A program made the translations under genes and the position numbers. A DNA stretch of 64,000 bases from Candidatus Gastranaerophilales bacterium. GTDB taxonomy: Bacteria > Cyanobacteriota > Vampirovibrionia > Gastranaerophilales > Gastranaerophilaceae. Under the pieces are notes generated by a model. It had not been told where the DNA came from, did no database searches, and saw nothing but the letters and a program-made list of their open reading frames with translations. The DNA lies in NCBI GenBank assembly GCA_944323925.1, contig CALUUI010000001.1, forward strand, positions 62,001 through 126,000, given 5' to 3'. This document shows, piece after piece, positions 15,712-24,228 of the stretch. Positions within the stretch are counted from its first letter, which is position 1; each line of letters begins with the position of its first letter.

Positions 15712-17680
15712 AGTTGTAGATATTAGTATACATCCAGTATGTTCTAATAATCTTTTTTACATAATTTTTTGTTTCCGGATACGGAATCTGTTCGACAAAT
15801 TCATCAACATTGTTAAACTTGATGGTATTTTGCCAGTTCTTTACTGAGCCTATTCCGCCATTATATGCGGCAAGTGAAAATAATATTTTTTCATCTAAAT
15901 TGTACATTAGATTTGCAAAATATATGCTACCTAGTTTTATGTCATTTGAAACTTTATCATTAGTTTTCTTAATATTATAGCTCTTTATTAATTCTTCTTC
16001 TGTAGCCGGCATCATTTGCATTAAACCCTTTGCTCCTGCAAAACTGTGTGCATTTGAATCAAAATGGCTTTCTTCTTTTAAAATTGATAATAATAATACA
16101 GGATTATTGGTATATTTATATTTTGTTATAATATCCCAGTAATGTATCGGATAAACTAATCGCCACCTTAAATCATCAAAGTTTGGTTTTTCAGGTAGTT
16201 TTTCCATTGCATTTCTTGCAAGTATGCAGGATAAAGTGTATTGTCCTTTTTTATAGGCTATCCAACTTTGTACAAAATCATCTGACTTACATATTTCTTC
16301 TACTAAATCATAATCTCCAAGAAGAGCTAATTTTATTACCAAGTTTTTTTCCATTGATTTTTTATATGGAAAAACAACGGCAGCAGTATCTAAGTTGACT
16401 TCATCAAACATTTCTATATCACGATTAAGTGATAAGAATGCTCTGTATGCATAATATGAGTCAGGATATTTGCTCATTGTATGTTTATAATATGCATTTG
16501 CGGCATCGTGATGCTTTGTTTTTTCAGACATTTTCCCCATAAAGAACGATACCATTGGTGCTGATTTTGATTCAGGATATTTCTTCATATGGATTTTCCC
16601 GATTCTATCTACATCATAGTATTTCTTTTCAAGGTATTTACTTAAAAATACATTCGATAGTGCTTCTGCTGCAAATTGCCCGTTAGGGTACTTTTCATAC
16701 AAATTTTTATAGCAGGCAGTTTCATCTTTACCGGATTTCGTTGTACAGGTTAAATATAAAATATAATCTGATGCTTTTATTTCTTTATTCTTAAATAATC
16801 CATTTAATCTGCTCAACCCCTCTTTCTTGGTTGGATATAATCCAAGATAGTTGTCGATTATTTGATATAACTCATCTGTTTCTATTGCTTCTGAATTTTT
16901 ATTTAAACCTTCTTCAATATATTGTTTAGCTTTTTCTTTTTCATTTAGTTTTAACGCAAGTTTTGCCCAACTGTTCCAATTCTCTTCACGCTTGGTTTTA
17001 TCCATATATTTTTTTGAGTTAAGGTAATCCCCTAATTCGTAGTATGCATTTGCTATTAATAAGTTATCATATTCACTTTTTATCGCGCCAAGTTGAATAA
17101 GTGTTTCAAGAGCTTGTTTGGTAAATTTCCCATTTGGTGTTGTTGATATGTAATTATACAATTTTTGAACACCTTCACTTATTACTTTTTGTTTGTTGTT
17201 ATCATTTACTTTTGCAGCTTTTAATATGTCAATTTGTCCAAGATAGTATTGCGAAGATGCTGCGTATTGTGAGTTGGGGTATTTCTTTAGAATTTTTTTG
17301 AAATATTTTTCAGCTTTTAAATCTTGTTCCTCATAATAAAGTACTCCAATATTATATAAACTTAATACTGAAATGGAGGATTTCCCATAAAATGCAAAAA
17401 TTTTACTATATTTATTTTTTGCTGTTTCATTATCATTTAACAATGTTGCACAGCGTGCTTCTCTGAATAATGCGGCTGATTTTACACTTGAAAACATTGG
17501 TACTTGAGAAAATTCTTTTTCTGCAGTTTCGTAATTTTTCTTTTTATATTCTGTTAATGCCGTACTATATTTATTAAAGCCTACAGATTCAGCTCGCATC
17601 ATGTCGATTGCTAAAATAGTTAATAACGCAAAAATTACAAATACTATGATATAAATAATCTTACTATTAATCTTTTCCAT
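15710..17680 (-). CDS. Soluble lytic transglycosylase-like protein (TPR + SLT domain)
   Basis: 656 residues. An N-terminal membrane anchor or uncleaved signal (IIYIIVFVIFALLTILAI) is followed by TPR-like helical repeats over about 35-500 and a C-terminal SLT domain. Catalytic Glu lies in LKEESHF; GLMQMMPAT and AAYNGG are the other SLT signatures. The enzyme cleaves the MurNAc-GlcNAc bond with anhydro-MurNAc formation in the periplasm, like Slt70. The frame includes an upstream TTG at 17683; the adjacent ATG at 17680 is preferred, though only a weak GGA lies upstream. Convergent to hsp20. Confidence 0.9.
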   Translation of the reverse strand: MEKINSKIIYIIVFVIFALLTILAIDMMRAESVGFNKYSTALTEYKKKNYETAEKEFSQVPMFSSVKSAALFREARCATLLNDNETAKNKYSKIFAFYGKSSISVLSLYNIGVLYYEEQDLKAEKYFKKILKKYPNSQYAASSQYYLGQIDILKAAKVNDNNKQKVISEGVQKLYNYISTTPNGKFTKQALETLIQLGAIKSEYDNLLIANAYYELGDYLNSKKYMDKTKREENWNSWAKLALKLNEKEKAKQYIEEGLNKNSEAIETDELYQIIDNYLGLYPTKKEGLSRLNGLFKNKEIKASDYILYLTCTTKSGKDETACYKNLYEKYPNGQFAAEALSNVFLSKYLEKKYYDVDRIGKIHMKKYPESKSAPMVSFFMGKMSEKTKHHDAANAYYKHTMSKYPDSYYAYRAFLSLNRDIEMFDEVNLDTAAVVFPYKKSMEKNLVIKLALLGDYDLVEEICKSDDFVQSWIAYKKGQYTLSCILARNAMEKLPEKPNFDDLRWRLVYPIHYWDIITKYKYTNNPVLLLSILKEESHFDSNAHSFAGAKGLMQMMPATEEELIKSYNIKKTNDKVSNDIKLGSIYFANLMYNLDEKILFSLAAYNGGIGSVKNWQNTIKFNNVDEFVEQIPYPETKNYVKKIIRTYWMYTNIYN

Positions 17681-17777
17681 CAATTTTTATTCCAAATTAT
17701 AACTCTCATATATTATATTCGGGTAAGACTCCGACTTGGGATTAATCCCCCCCACTTTAATATTGTAACCTAATTAT

Positions 17778-18314
17778 ATGAATAAGAAAACATCTGTTAT
17801 AAAAAATTATGCTTTAGTTCCTGATGTGTTATACTTAGATTATAATATTTCAAATGAGGACTTAGATATCGACTCTCTGATTGCTAAATTGTCAAATATA
17901 ACAAACAAACTTAAGTTGTTAAGTATTATGAAGAAAATGGAGTCTTCTTTTGATTCTAAGGACTATATTTCTTCAATCGGTTATGCAGAGAAGATTATAT
18001 CAGTTTTACCGAATAATGTTAATGCTTTAAGGGGGTTGGGTATGAGCCTTTTTATGCTTAAGGATTATTCAAAAGCATTGGAGTTTTTTAACAAATCTCT
18101 TGAGTTTTCGGAAGAAAAAGAGTTTGAATATACATATATCGGCTGGTGTTTATGCAATTTGAATTATCATCAAAAAGCAAATGCAGCATTTGAAAAAGCA
18201 ATTGAGCTTAATCCGCTTTATGAGCCGGCATTGGAAGGTAGAACGCAAGCTCTTATACATTTGCATGGTGAAAGACTTGATATTGTTAATTCGTTAGATA
18301 AAAAATTAGAGTAG
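17778..18314 (+). CDS. TPR-repeat protein, 178 aa
   Basis: Cytosolic protein with tetratricopeptide repeats from about residue 55: ISSIGYAEKIISVLPNNVNA, LRGLGMSLFMLKDYSKALEF, and FEKAIELNPLYEPALEG, each with the A/G-x-x-Y/F-x-A-L pattern. No signal peptide. There is no Shine-Dalgarno before the ATG, and the bases 6-12 nt upstream (TAACCT) are only a weak -10. Upstream is the divergent transglycosylase; downstream is the flavodiiron gene with its own signals. A scaffold role is likely; partner unknown. Confidence 0.78.
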   Translation: MNKKTSVIKNYALVPDVLYLDYNISNEDLDIDSLIAKLSNITNKLKLLSIMKKMESSFDSKDYISSIGYAEKIISVLPNNVNALRGLGMSLFMLKDYSKALEFFNKSLEFSEEKEFEYTYIGWCLCNLNYHQKANAAFEKAIELNPLYEPALEGRTQALIHLHGERLDIVNSLDKKLE

Positions 18315-18381
18315 TTTATATTAATTACTATTTATTGTAAAATAGCTGTGTTATTTAATAGTTGAATATGAGGAGAAAACT

Positions 18382-19572
18382 ATGTCATTTAAGAAAATAT
18401 CAGAATCAGTTTCTTATTGTGGTATAAACGATTTCGATCGTGTGATTTTCGATGAATTAATACCGCTGGATAATGGAACAACTTATAATTCATATATTGT
18501 TAAAGGTGCAGAGAAAGTTGCCGTTATAGATACTATGTATCCTAAATTTACAGAGCAATATTTAAAATCTTTTGACGAAAATGGAATCGATAAAGTTGAT
18601 TATATAATTGCAAATCACGGGGAGCAAGATCACTCAGGCTCTATTCCAGCGCTATTAAAGAAGTATCCGAATGCAAAAGTTGTCACTAATTCCAATGTAG
18701 CAGGTAATATTAAAGAAATGCTACTTGTGCCAGAAGATAGAATTCAAATAATAGCTAATAATGAAGAATTGGATTTAGGTGGGAAAACATTAAAATTTAT
18801 TTTTGCCCCTGGAGTTCATTGGCCGGATACTATGTTTACGCTTTTAAAAGAGGAAAAAGTTATATTTACATGTGATTTTTTAGGGTCACACCATACGTTT
18901 GAGGAAGTTTTTGCGGTACCATCAGATAGACTGACAAGAGGTATAAAGAAGTATTATGCAGAAATTATGATGCCTTTTAGAATGCTGTCTAAAAAATATA
19001 CAGCGCAAATTAGAGAAATGGGTGTTGATATAATATGTCCGAGTCATGGTCCAATGTATAAAGGTGAGGGTTTAGAATATATCTTATCATTATATGAAGA
19101 TTGGACTGCTGATGAGGGTAAGAATTTAGTTTTATTACCTTATGTATCAATGTATGGTTCAGTAGAAGAAATGGTTGATTATGTAGAAAAAGGTTTGAAA
19201 GAAAAAGGAATAAACGTATTTAAGTATGATGTAATTAGAGGTAATCTTGGAGATTTAGCGGTTGCGTTGGTTGATGCCACAACGATTGTAATGGGTGTTT
19301 CAATGGTTTTGGCAGGACCTCATCCTGCGGCTGTTAATGTTGCATATTTAGCAGGTGTTCTTAAACCAAAAGCTAAGTTTGCATCTATCATCGGTTCTTA
19401 TGGTTGGGGGGGGAAATTATTTGATAAAATTGTCGAATGTATTGCTCCGCTAAAACCTGAGATTCTTGAGCCTGTTCAAGTTAAAGGTAAACCTAAAAGT
19501 GATGATTTTGCTAAATTAGATACTTTGGTAAATTCTATTTATGAAAAGCATAAATCATTAGGTCTTGTTTAG
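18382..19572 (+). CDS. Flavodiiron protein (A-type flavoprotein)
   Basis: 396 residues: N-terminal metallo-beta-lactamase-like diiron domain (about 1-245) and C-terminal flavodoxin domain (about 250-396). Iron ligands: H79-x-E81-x-D83-H84, H146, D165 and H222 (SHGP). The flavodoxin phosphate loop region starts VSMYGSVEEM. Flavodiiron proteins reduce O2 to water or NO to N2O in anaerobes and microaerobes; the sequence does not decide which. There is no extra flavin-reductase or rubredoxin domain, so an external electron donor is needed. GAGGAG lies 7 nt before the ATG; a TAAAAT box lies at 18338-18343. Confidence 0.93.
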   Translation: MSFKKISESVSYCGINDFDRVIFDELIPLDNGTTYNSYIVKGAEKVAVIDTMYPKFTEQYLKSFDENGIDKVDYIIANHGEQDHSGSIPALLKKYPNAKVVTNSNVAGNIKEMLLVPEDRIQIIANNEELDLGGKTLKFIFAPGVHWPDTMFTLLKEEKVIFTCDFLGSHHTFEEVFAVPSDRLTRGIKKYYAEIMMPFRMLSKKYTAQIREMGVDIICPSHGPMYKGEGLEYILSLYEDWTADEGKNLVLLPYVSMYGSVEEMVDYVEKGLKEKGINVFKYDVIRGNLGDLAVALVDATTIVMGVSMVLAGPHPAAVNVAYLAGVLKPKAKFASIIGSYGWGGKLFDKIVECIAPLKPEILEPVQVKGKPKSDDFAKLDTLVNSIYEKHKSLGLV

Positions 19573-19594
19573 TTTTTTTTAATTTGTTTATAAT

Positions 19595-19625
19595 AAAAAT
19601 CTCTCATATTTTATGAGAGATTTTT
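19595..19625. terminator. Bidirectional terminator between convergent genes
   Basis: Perfect 14-bp stem (19595-19608 with 19612-19625), A-run before and T-run after. Its right arm overlaps the stop codon of the minus-strand gene. Confidence 0.82.
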
Positions 19626-20081
19626 TGTTTCAATATCTTGTTCTTGACCTGTTGCTTTAAGGTATTCTTCTATTAAATAGTTTTGTTGTATTTGTACGAT
19701 TTCATCAGTTTTATTTGCACGGAATTTGTTGATGATTTTATCTGCTATAGCTCCTAAAACTAGTCCTAAACTGATATAAGCTAAGCTAAAAAGAACAGAA
19801 GTAGTATATTTCCCAATTTTTTTATATTTATCGGCATCTATTGAAAGGTTCTTATCTGCAAGCGTTTCTATCATGTCAATTATATTTTTAACTAATTTAT
19901 CATAAAACTCTCTAAAGTTTTTGTCTTTATTAAAAGTTTTGTTGATACCATATATTTCTCTTGCGGTCATAGCAATGCCTATACCTAAACCTGTATACTT
20001 ACCAATATTGCTGCCATTATACACGTTATTATTATCTGTTACTTTCTTCCCGCAGTAGTTGATATTACTAATCTTATTCAT
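19611..20081 (-). CDS. Hypothetical membrane protein, 156 aa
   Basis: Not recognised. Hydrophobic segments lie near residues 28-42 (YTGLGIGIAMTAREI, short and glycine-rich) and about 92-113 (TTSVLFSLAYISLGLVLGAI), with charged stretches between. The N-terminus MNKISNINYCGKK is polar. AGGTG lies 5 nt before the ATG. The last residues overlap the terminator stem, so the frame probably ends exactly at the transcript end. Confidence 0.6.
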   Translation of the reverse strand: MNKISNINYCGKKVTDNNNVYNGSNIGKYTGLGIGIAMTAREIYGINKTFNKDKNFREFYDKLVKNIIDMIETLADKNLSIDADKYKKIGKYTTSVLFSLAYISLGLVLGAIADKIINKFRANKTDEIVQIQQNYLIEEYLKATGQEQDIETKNLS

Positions 20082-20160
20082 ACATACACCTGTCTTATAA
20101 ATTACATAAAGACTGTAAATATTATTTTTTCTTATAATTATATTGTTTTTTAATAAAAGT

Positions 20161-20865
20161 TTACAGATTTCTTACCAGCGTTTCTCTGACATAGTAATTT
20201 GAGTCATTTTTTGCTTTTTCGTAAAGCGTTTTAAATAAATCTGAATTTTTATAAATAGCAAGAATTTGTGCGGCTTTTTCCCGTACTGTGTATTCATTTA
20301 ATTCAAGGACTTTTGATAGAATTTCGTATAGTATTTTTTCATCGGTATATTTACTGAAAATTTTTAAACCCTCAAGTGCCCAATATATTTTAAATAATTG
20401 CTTATTAAGAATATATTTCTTATCTCTAAATTTAATTTTAGAAATTTCTATGAATCCCTCTTGAATGAAATTTATTAACTTATTAGCATAATGTTTACCA
20501 AAATCGGTGTTATCTTTGTAGAATTCAACGGCATCAATAACAAGTCTTGAAATATTTGCATTTATGTCAATTGAAGCATCAGCAAAGGTATCGTAATTAG
20601 AGTCAAAGAAAATACCATTTTCGATAGGTATAAATTCTGCTAACCTTGAGGCAACAGCTTCTCGAATTTTTCCGTCACAGCCAGTAAGGTTGGAAATAAA
20701 TATTTCAGCTTCTTTTTTTGTTTCTATTGTATCAATTAATAAAGCGGCAATTTGTTTTTCTGCCACATTACCGTTTTTTAAAAATTCGATACATTCATTA
20801 TGAGATAAGTTTTTGCTGCATAAATTCAAAGCGTGATTAAAATTTTCTTCAAGATTGCAATTCAA
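20161..20865 (-). CDS. HEAT-repeat-like protein, TTG start
   Basis: 234 residues, nearly all alpha-helical, with HEAT-like units such as KQIAALLIDTIETKKEAEIF, REAVASRLAEFI and REKAAQILAIYKN, each with the Arg/Ala/Leu spacing typical of these repeats. No membrane segment. No ATG lies near the N-terminus; the TTG at 20865 has GGGAG 6 nt upstream and is the best start. The 117-aa protein at 26298 has a similar helical-repeat character. Probably a protein-binding scaffold; partner unknown. Confidence 0.7.
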   Translation of the reverse strand: MNCNLEENFNHALNLCSKNLSHNECIEFLKNGNVAEKQIAALLIDTIETKKEAEIFISNLTGCDGKIREAVASRLAEFIPIENGIFFDSNYDTFADASIDINANISRLVIDAVEFYKDNTDFGKHYANKLINFIQEGFIEISKIKFRDKKYILNKQLFKIYWALEGLKIFSKYTDEKILYEILSKVLELNEYTVREKAAQILAIYKNSDLFKTLYEKAKNDSNYYVRETLVRNL

Positions 20866-20954
20866 TTTCTACTCCCGTATTTTATGTATTTTTATTTTAC
20901 CATGAGCGATAATGTTTTATATAACAAAAATAGTTTTAATGTATGATAAGAATA

Positions 20955-20973
20955 TTGACAAGCATTGTATAAT
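20955..20973 (+). promoter_or_regulatory. Promoter-like TTGACA / TATAAT pair with short spacing
   Basis: TTGACA (20955-20960) and TATAAT (20968-20973) are both perfect but only 7 bp apart, too close for a normal -35/-10 pair. The TATAAT can work as a -10 for the 55-aa gene; the role of the TTGACA is unclear. A similar pair precedes the gene at 32077. Confidence 0.4.
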
Positions 20974-20991
20974 AATGAGTAAGGAGCCCAA

Positions 20992-21159
20992 ATGAAAACA
21001 TTTCTCAATTTTATATTGGAACTTTTTATGATAAAACAATCAGACAGAACAGTTGGTCTTTCTCAATTTAAGAAAGACCCTGTAAAACCTGTTGTAAAAG
21101 AAGTTTCTATAAAAACAAAAGATATCAAGCTATCTGATTTAATGCGTAGAGCAAGCTAG
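20992..21159 (+). CDS. Small protein, 55 aa
   Basis: 55 residues, MKTFLNFILELFMIKQS then a polar Lys-rich part ending KLSDLMRRAS. An amphipathic or membrane-touching N-terminal helix is possible. AAGGAG lies 5 nt before the ATG and a perfect TATAAT 18 nt before it. The TAG stop overlaps the TAG stop of the convergent trpS gene (shared CTAG). The good signals argue that it is expressed. No family recognised. Confidence 0.6.
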   Translation: MKTFLNFILELFMIKQSDRTVGLSQFKKDPVKPVVKEVSIKTKDIKLSDLMRRAS

Positions 21160-22151
21160 TAAATTCTTACAGCTTTTCTAACTTCCTTAAGAACTTCAGC
21201 TGCAGCTTTGTGTGCTTTATCAGAGCCATAGCGGATTATTTCCAACACTTCTTCAGGGTGCTGTTCGTAGTAGTGTCTTTTTTCTCTGATAGCTCTAAAT
21301 CGTTCATTGATTTTTTGTGCAAGTTTTCTTTTACAGTCAGCACAGCCCATCTGTCCTGATTCACAGCTTGCTTTTATCTCGGCTATTTCTGATTCAGAGC
21401 CAAAAATTTGCCAATATTTGAAAGCAACTTCGCATTGGTCGGTGTGCCCTAAATCGTCGCGTCTTAAGCGAGATCTGTCAGTTATTGCTTGCATTACTCT
21501 TTTAGTTGTGGCTTCTTCGGTATCAGAAATTTTTATATCATTATGGTAAGATTTCCCCATCTTATTTCCGTCCACGCCACAGATATAAGAGCATTTATTT
21601 AGCAATGGTTGTGGTTCATTAAATAAGTCAACTTTGTAGATTGAATTAAATCTCCTTGCAATATCTCTTGTTATCTCGACGTGTGCAACTTGGTCAATGC
21701 CGACAGGTACATAATTGGCATTAAAAGTCATTATATCAGCACTCATAAGTACGGGATAACCCATAAGCCCGTAACAAATACCTTGTCCATCACCTGATTT
21801 AATCATTTTTGCTACATCTTTTAGCGTTGGATCTTTTTCTACCCAATGTTGAGGGGTAATCATACTTAAATAGATATGAAGTTCAGCAGTCTCTGGCACT
21901 AATGATTGAACGTATATTGTTGATTCATCGGGGTCTAATCCGCAAGCCAACCAGTCAGTAACAACGTCTATAGTATCTTGTCTTAGGTCTTCGGTATTAT
22001 CATATTTTGTAGTTAGGGCATGCCAGTCGGCTACAAAAAAGAAACTCTCATATTCATTTTGTAACTTAACCCAATTATCTATAACTCCAAGATAATGTCC
22101 GATATGTAATTTGCCTGTTGGGCGCATTCCTGATACTATTCTTTGTTTCAT
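21156..22151 (-). CDS. trpS: Tryptophanyl-tRNA synthetase
   Basis: 331 residues, typical length for bacterial TrpRS (class Ic). The HIGH motif is HIGH at 16-19 and the KMSKS loop reads KMGKS at 197-201, a Ser-to-Gly change. GMRPTGKLHIGHYLG and DWLACGLDP are family signatures. It charges tRNA-Trp with ATP. AGGGGA precedes the ATG. It follows the secreted amylase-family gene on the same strand in reverse order, with only a 19-bp gap to it, so cotranscription is possible. Confidence 0.96.
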   Translation of the reverse strand: MKQRIVSGMRPTGKLHIGHYLGVIDNWVKLQNEYESFFFVADWHALTTKYDNTEDLRQDTIDVVTDWLACGLDPDESTIYVQSLVPETAELHIYLSMITPQHWVEKDPTLKDVAKMIKSGDGQGICYGLMGYPVLMSADIMTFNANYVPVGIDQVAHVEITRDIARRFNSIYKVDLFNEPQPLLNKCSYICGVDGNKMGKSYHNDIKISDTEEATTKRVMQAITDRSRLRRDDLGHTDQCEVAFKYWQIFGSESEIAEIKASCESGQMGCADCKRKLAQKINERFRAIREKRHYYEQHPEEVLEIIRYGSDKAHKAAAEVLKEVRKAVRIY

Positions 22152-22170
22152 TTATTTCCCCTTTTTATTT

Positions 22171-23718
22171 TTATTGTAATGAAAGATTATTGATTAAGTA
22201 GACTTGAATATCTCCTGCTGGTATATCTAAAATTAATTTATCTTTTTTCCTTTTAAAAGAGCCGGTTCCATTTGAGCCTTTTAATACTGATAGTTTGTGA
22301 TTATTATTCATTTTAGGTATATTTATTTTGACTTTTTGTTTAGGATTCTTAAAATCAAGGTTTCCGATGGTAATGATTGTTTTGTCTCCATAAGACCTAG
22401 CGTAGGCAAATACAGAGTCATTTGTACAAGATAGAGTTACAAAACTTCCTTTAGAAAATATTTGTGAAAAAATCTTTTTATATTTGTTTGCAATACTAAG
22501 GCTGTTGCTTAGTTCTTTATATTGTCCCTCAGGCTTTGCAGAGAAATTAAACAAATCAAATTTTCCTCTATGAACGAAGTAGTAATCATCATCGGTATAA
22601 GTCAGATTTGCTTTTTTATTTCCCCAGAAATAAACGTATTGTGCTCCTGTTTGAAATCCGTCAACATAATAAGAGTTAACAGGTAAAGTTGTGTTAAGCC
22701 AAATAATCATTTCTGATAATTTAGGACCATTAATTAAAATAGGACTTAACTCGTCGTGGGTTGTGAAACTTCCAATAACAGCCTTAGGTTCACCAAACTT
22801 GTTAAGTATTTTTCGATTGAAATTAACGTGATTAATTAACTGTGAACCTTTAGTCCATTCTTTAATGTTAAACCAACTGCCATAGTATCCGTCAAATCCT
22901 GCATCAAGCAATTTATCATAAGGAGTAAATACCGCATATTCAGAAGGAGGTTCTCTCCAAGAGTCAGAGGCTTCTGCTAGAAACAAGAAGTTTGGATCTT
23001 TTTGTCTTGCATATTTGATTAAGTTTTTCCAGAATGTGTATGGTTTAATAGTAGCAACATCCGCTCTTATACCATCAAAACCGATATTCATAACCATATC
23101 AACATATTGTTGGTAAACATTATATAAGTTCTGGTTTAGGTTCTCATCATCGCCTGTATCAAATAATCTTACGTCAGTCCAGTCTGTAGGGACGATAGGT
23201 ATTTGATTTTTATCTTTTTGGAACAAGTCCGGTTGTTCTATGTACATATCATAAGCTCCGCAGCTTGGAAGGTCTACAATGACTCTTATTCCTCTGTTAT
23301 GGCACTCTTGAATAAACAATTTTGCCTGTGCGTTTATATCTAATTTAGAGTTTTTATCAGCTAAATAAGGGTTTATCTCCGTAAGAGAAGATGGTGAATA
23401 AACAGAGCCAGCAGTCCCAAGAGCTTTTATTTTTCCGGTAGGATTAATAGGAAGAACGTGAACAGTGTTTATTCCTGCTTCTTTTAACTCATCAAGCCGT
23501 TCAATGGCATTAATAAATGTACCTTTTTCTTCGTTTTCGTCAATTATTCCATTTTTGTTAGTGTCTTTTGCGTTGAAAGTTCTAAGGTTGATTGCCATTA
23601 TTATTGCTTTGTTATTTAAAAATAGTCCTCTAAGGTCATTCTTGTATAACTCTGCAGATGCTGATTGTGCAAGTAATACTGAAGATAATAACAATCCAAC
23701 ATAAAACTTTTTCAACAT
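22171..23718 (-). CDS. Secreted GH13 alpha-amylase-family protein
   Basis: 515 residues with a cleavable signal peptide (LLLSSVLLAQSASA, cleavage near residue 22). GH13 residues: D220 in GIRADVA, E249 in LAEA, D322 in TTHDE. A canonical EF-hand-type loop, DTNKNGIIDENE (52-63), sits after the first barrel strand and probably binds calcium. It is a paralogue of the protein at 5263 (shared HVLPI-P-GK, GTAGSVY-P, DLPSCG motifs) but is exported in the classical way and lacks the acidic tail. GGGAG precedes the ATG. Likely acts on alpha-glucans outside the cytoplasm; exact substrate unknown. Confidence 0.88.
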   Translation of the reverse strand: MLKKFYVGLLLSSVLLAQSASAELYKNDLRGLFLNNKAIIMAINLRTFNAKDTNKNGIIDENEEKGTFINAIERLDELKEAGINTVHVLPINPTGKIKALGTAGSVYSPSSLTEINPYLADKNSKLDINAQAKLFIQECHNRGIRVIVDLPSCGAYDMYIEQPDLFQKDKNQIPIVPTDWTDVRLFDTGDDENLNQNLYNVYQQYVDMVMNIGFDGIRADVATIKPYTFWKNLIKYARQKDPNFLFLAEASDSWREPPSEYAVFTPYDKLLDAGFDGYYGSWFNIKEWTKGSQLINHVNFNRKILNKFGEPKAVIGSFTTHDELSPILINGPKLSEMIIWLNTTLPVNSYYVDGFQTGAQYVYFWGNKKANLTYTDDDYYFVHRGKFDLFNFSAKPEGQYKELSNSLSIANKYKKIFSQIFSKGSFVTLSCTNDSVFAYARSYGDKTIITIGNLDFKNPKQKVKINIPKMNNNHKLSVLKGSNGTGSFKRKKDKLILDIPAGDIQVYLINNLSLQ

Positions 23719-23739
23719 AAGATTCTCCCTTTTGTTATA

Positions 23740-24216
23740 TTATAACTCAGAAGTACAGCATGGACATTTTTTAGCTCTTATATCAATTGTTGAGAAACAA
23801 TACGGGCAGGTTTTATTAATTTCTGCATCTTTTTCGTTTTGTTCTAATTTAGCTGTTTTTCTTAATTTGTTAATGAATTTTATTAACAAGAAAACAGCAA
23901 AAGCAGTGAAAGAAAAACTTATTATGGCATTAATAAACAGTCCGTAGTTAATAGTAACAGCGCCCGCACTTTTCGCTGCTTCCAACGAGGCATATTTGGT
24001 TATTTGTCCATTAACAGGAAGCGTTAAATATAAGTTTGTAAAATCAACTTTACCCATTAACCATCCTATAGGCGGCATAAGAATATCATTAACCAGAGAA
24101 TTTACGACTTGCCCGAAAGCTGCACCAATAATTATACCGACAGACATGTCTATCACGCTACCTCGAATGGCAAAGGTTTTAAATTCGTGGATAAATGATT
24201 TTATGAATTCAAGCAT
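23740..24216 (-). CDS. mscL: Large-conductance mechanosensitive channel with C-terminal zinc ribbon
   Basis: 158 residues. FKTFAIRGSVIDMSVGIIIG and VNSLVNDILMPPIGWLMG are the MscL N-terminal and TM1 signatures; TM2 is LFINAIISFSFTAFAVFLLI. Unlike standard MscL (about 130-150 aa), the C-terminus ends in CPYC...CPCC, a two-CxxC zinc ribbon of about 25 residues in place of the usual end of the cytoplasmic helical bundle. It opens at high membrane tension to release solutes. GGGAG precedes the ATG. It lies between pyk and the secreted amylase on the same strand. Confidence 0.93.
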   Translation of the reverse strand: MLEFIKSFIHEFKTFAIRGSVIDMSVGIIIGAAFGQVVNSLVNDILMPPIGWLMGKVDFTNLYLTLPVNGQITKYASLEAAKSAGAVTINYGLFINAIISFSFTAFAVFLLIKFINKLRKTAKLEQNEKDAEINKTCPYCFSTIDIRAKKCPCCTSEL

Positions 24217-24228
24217 TTTAATTCTCCC

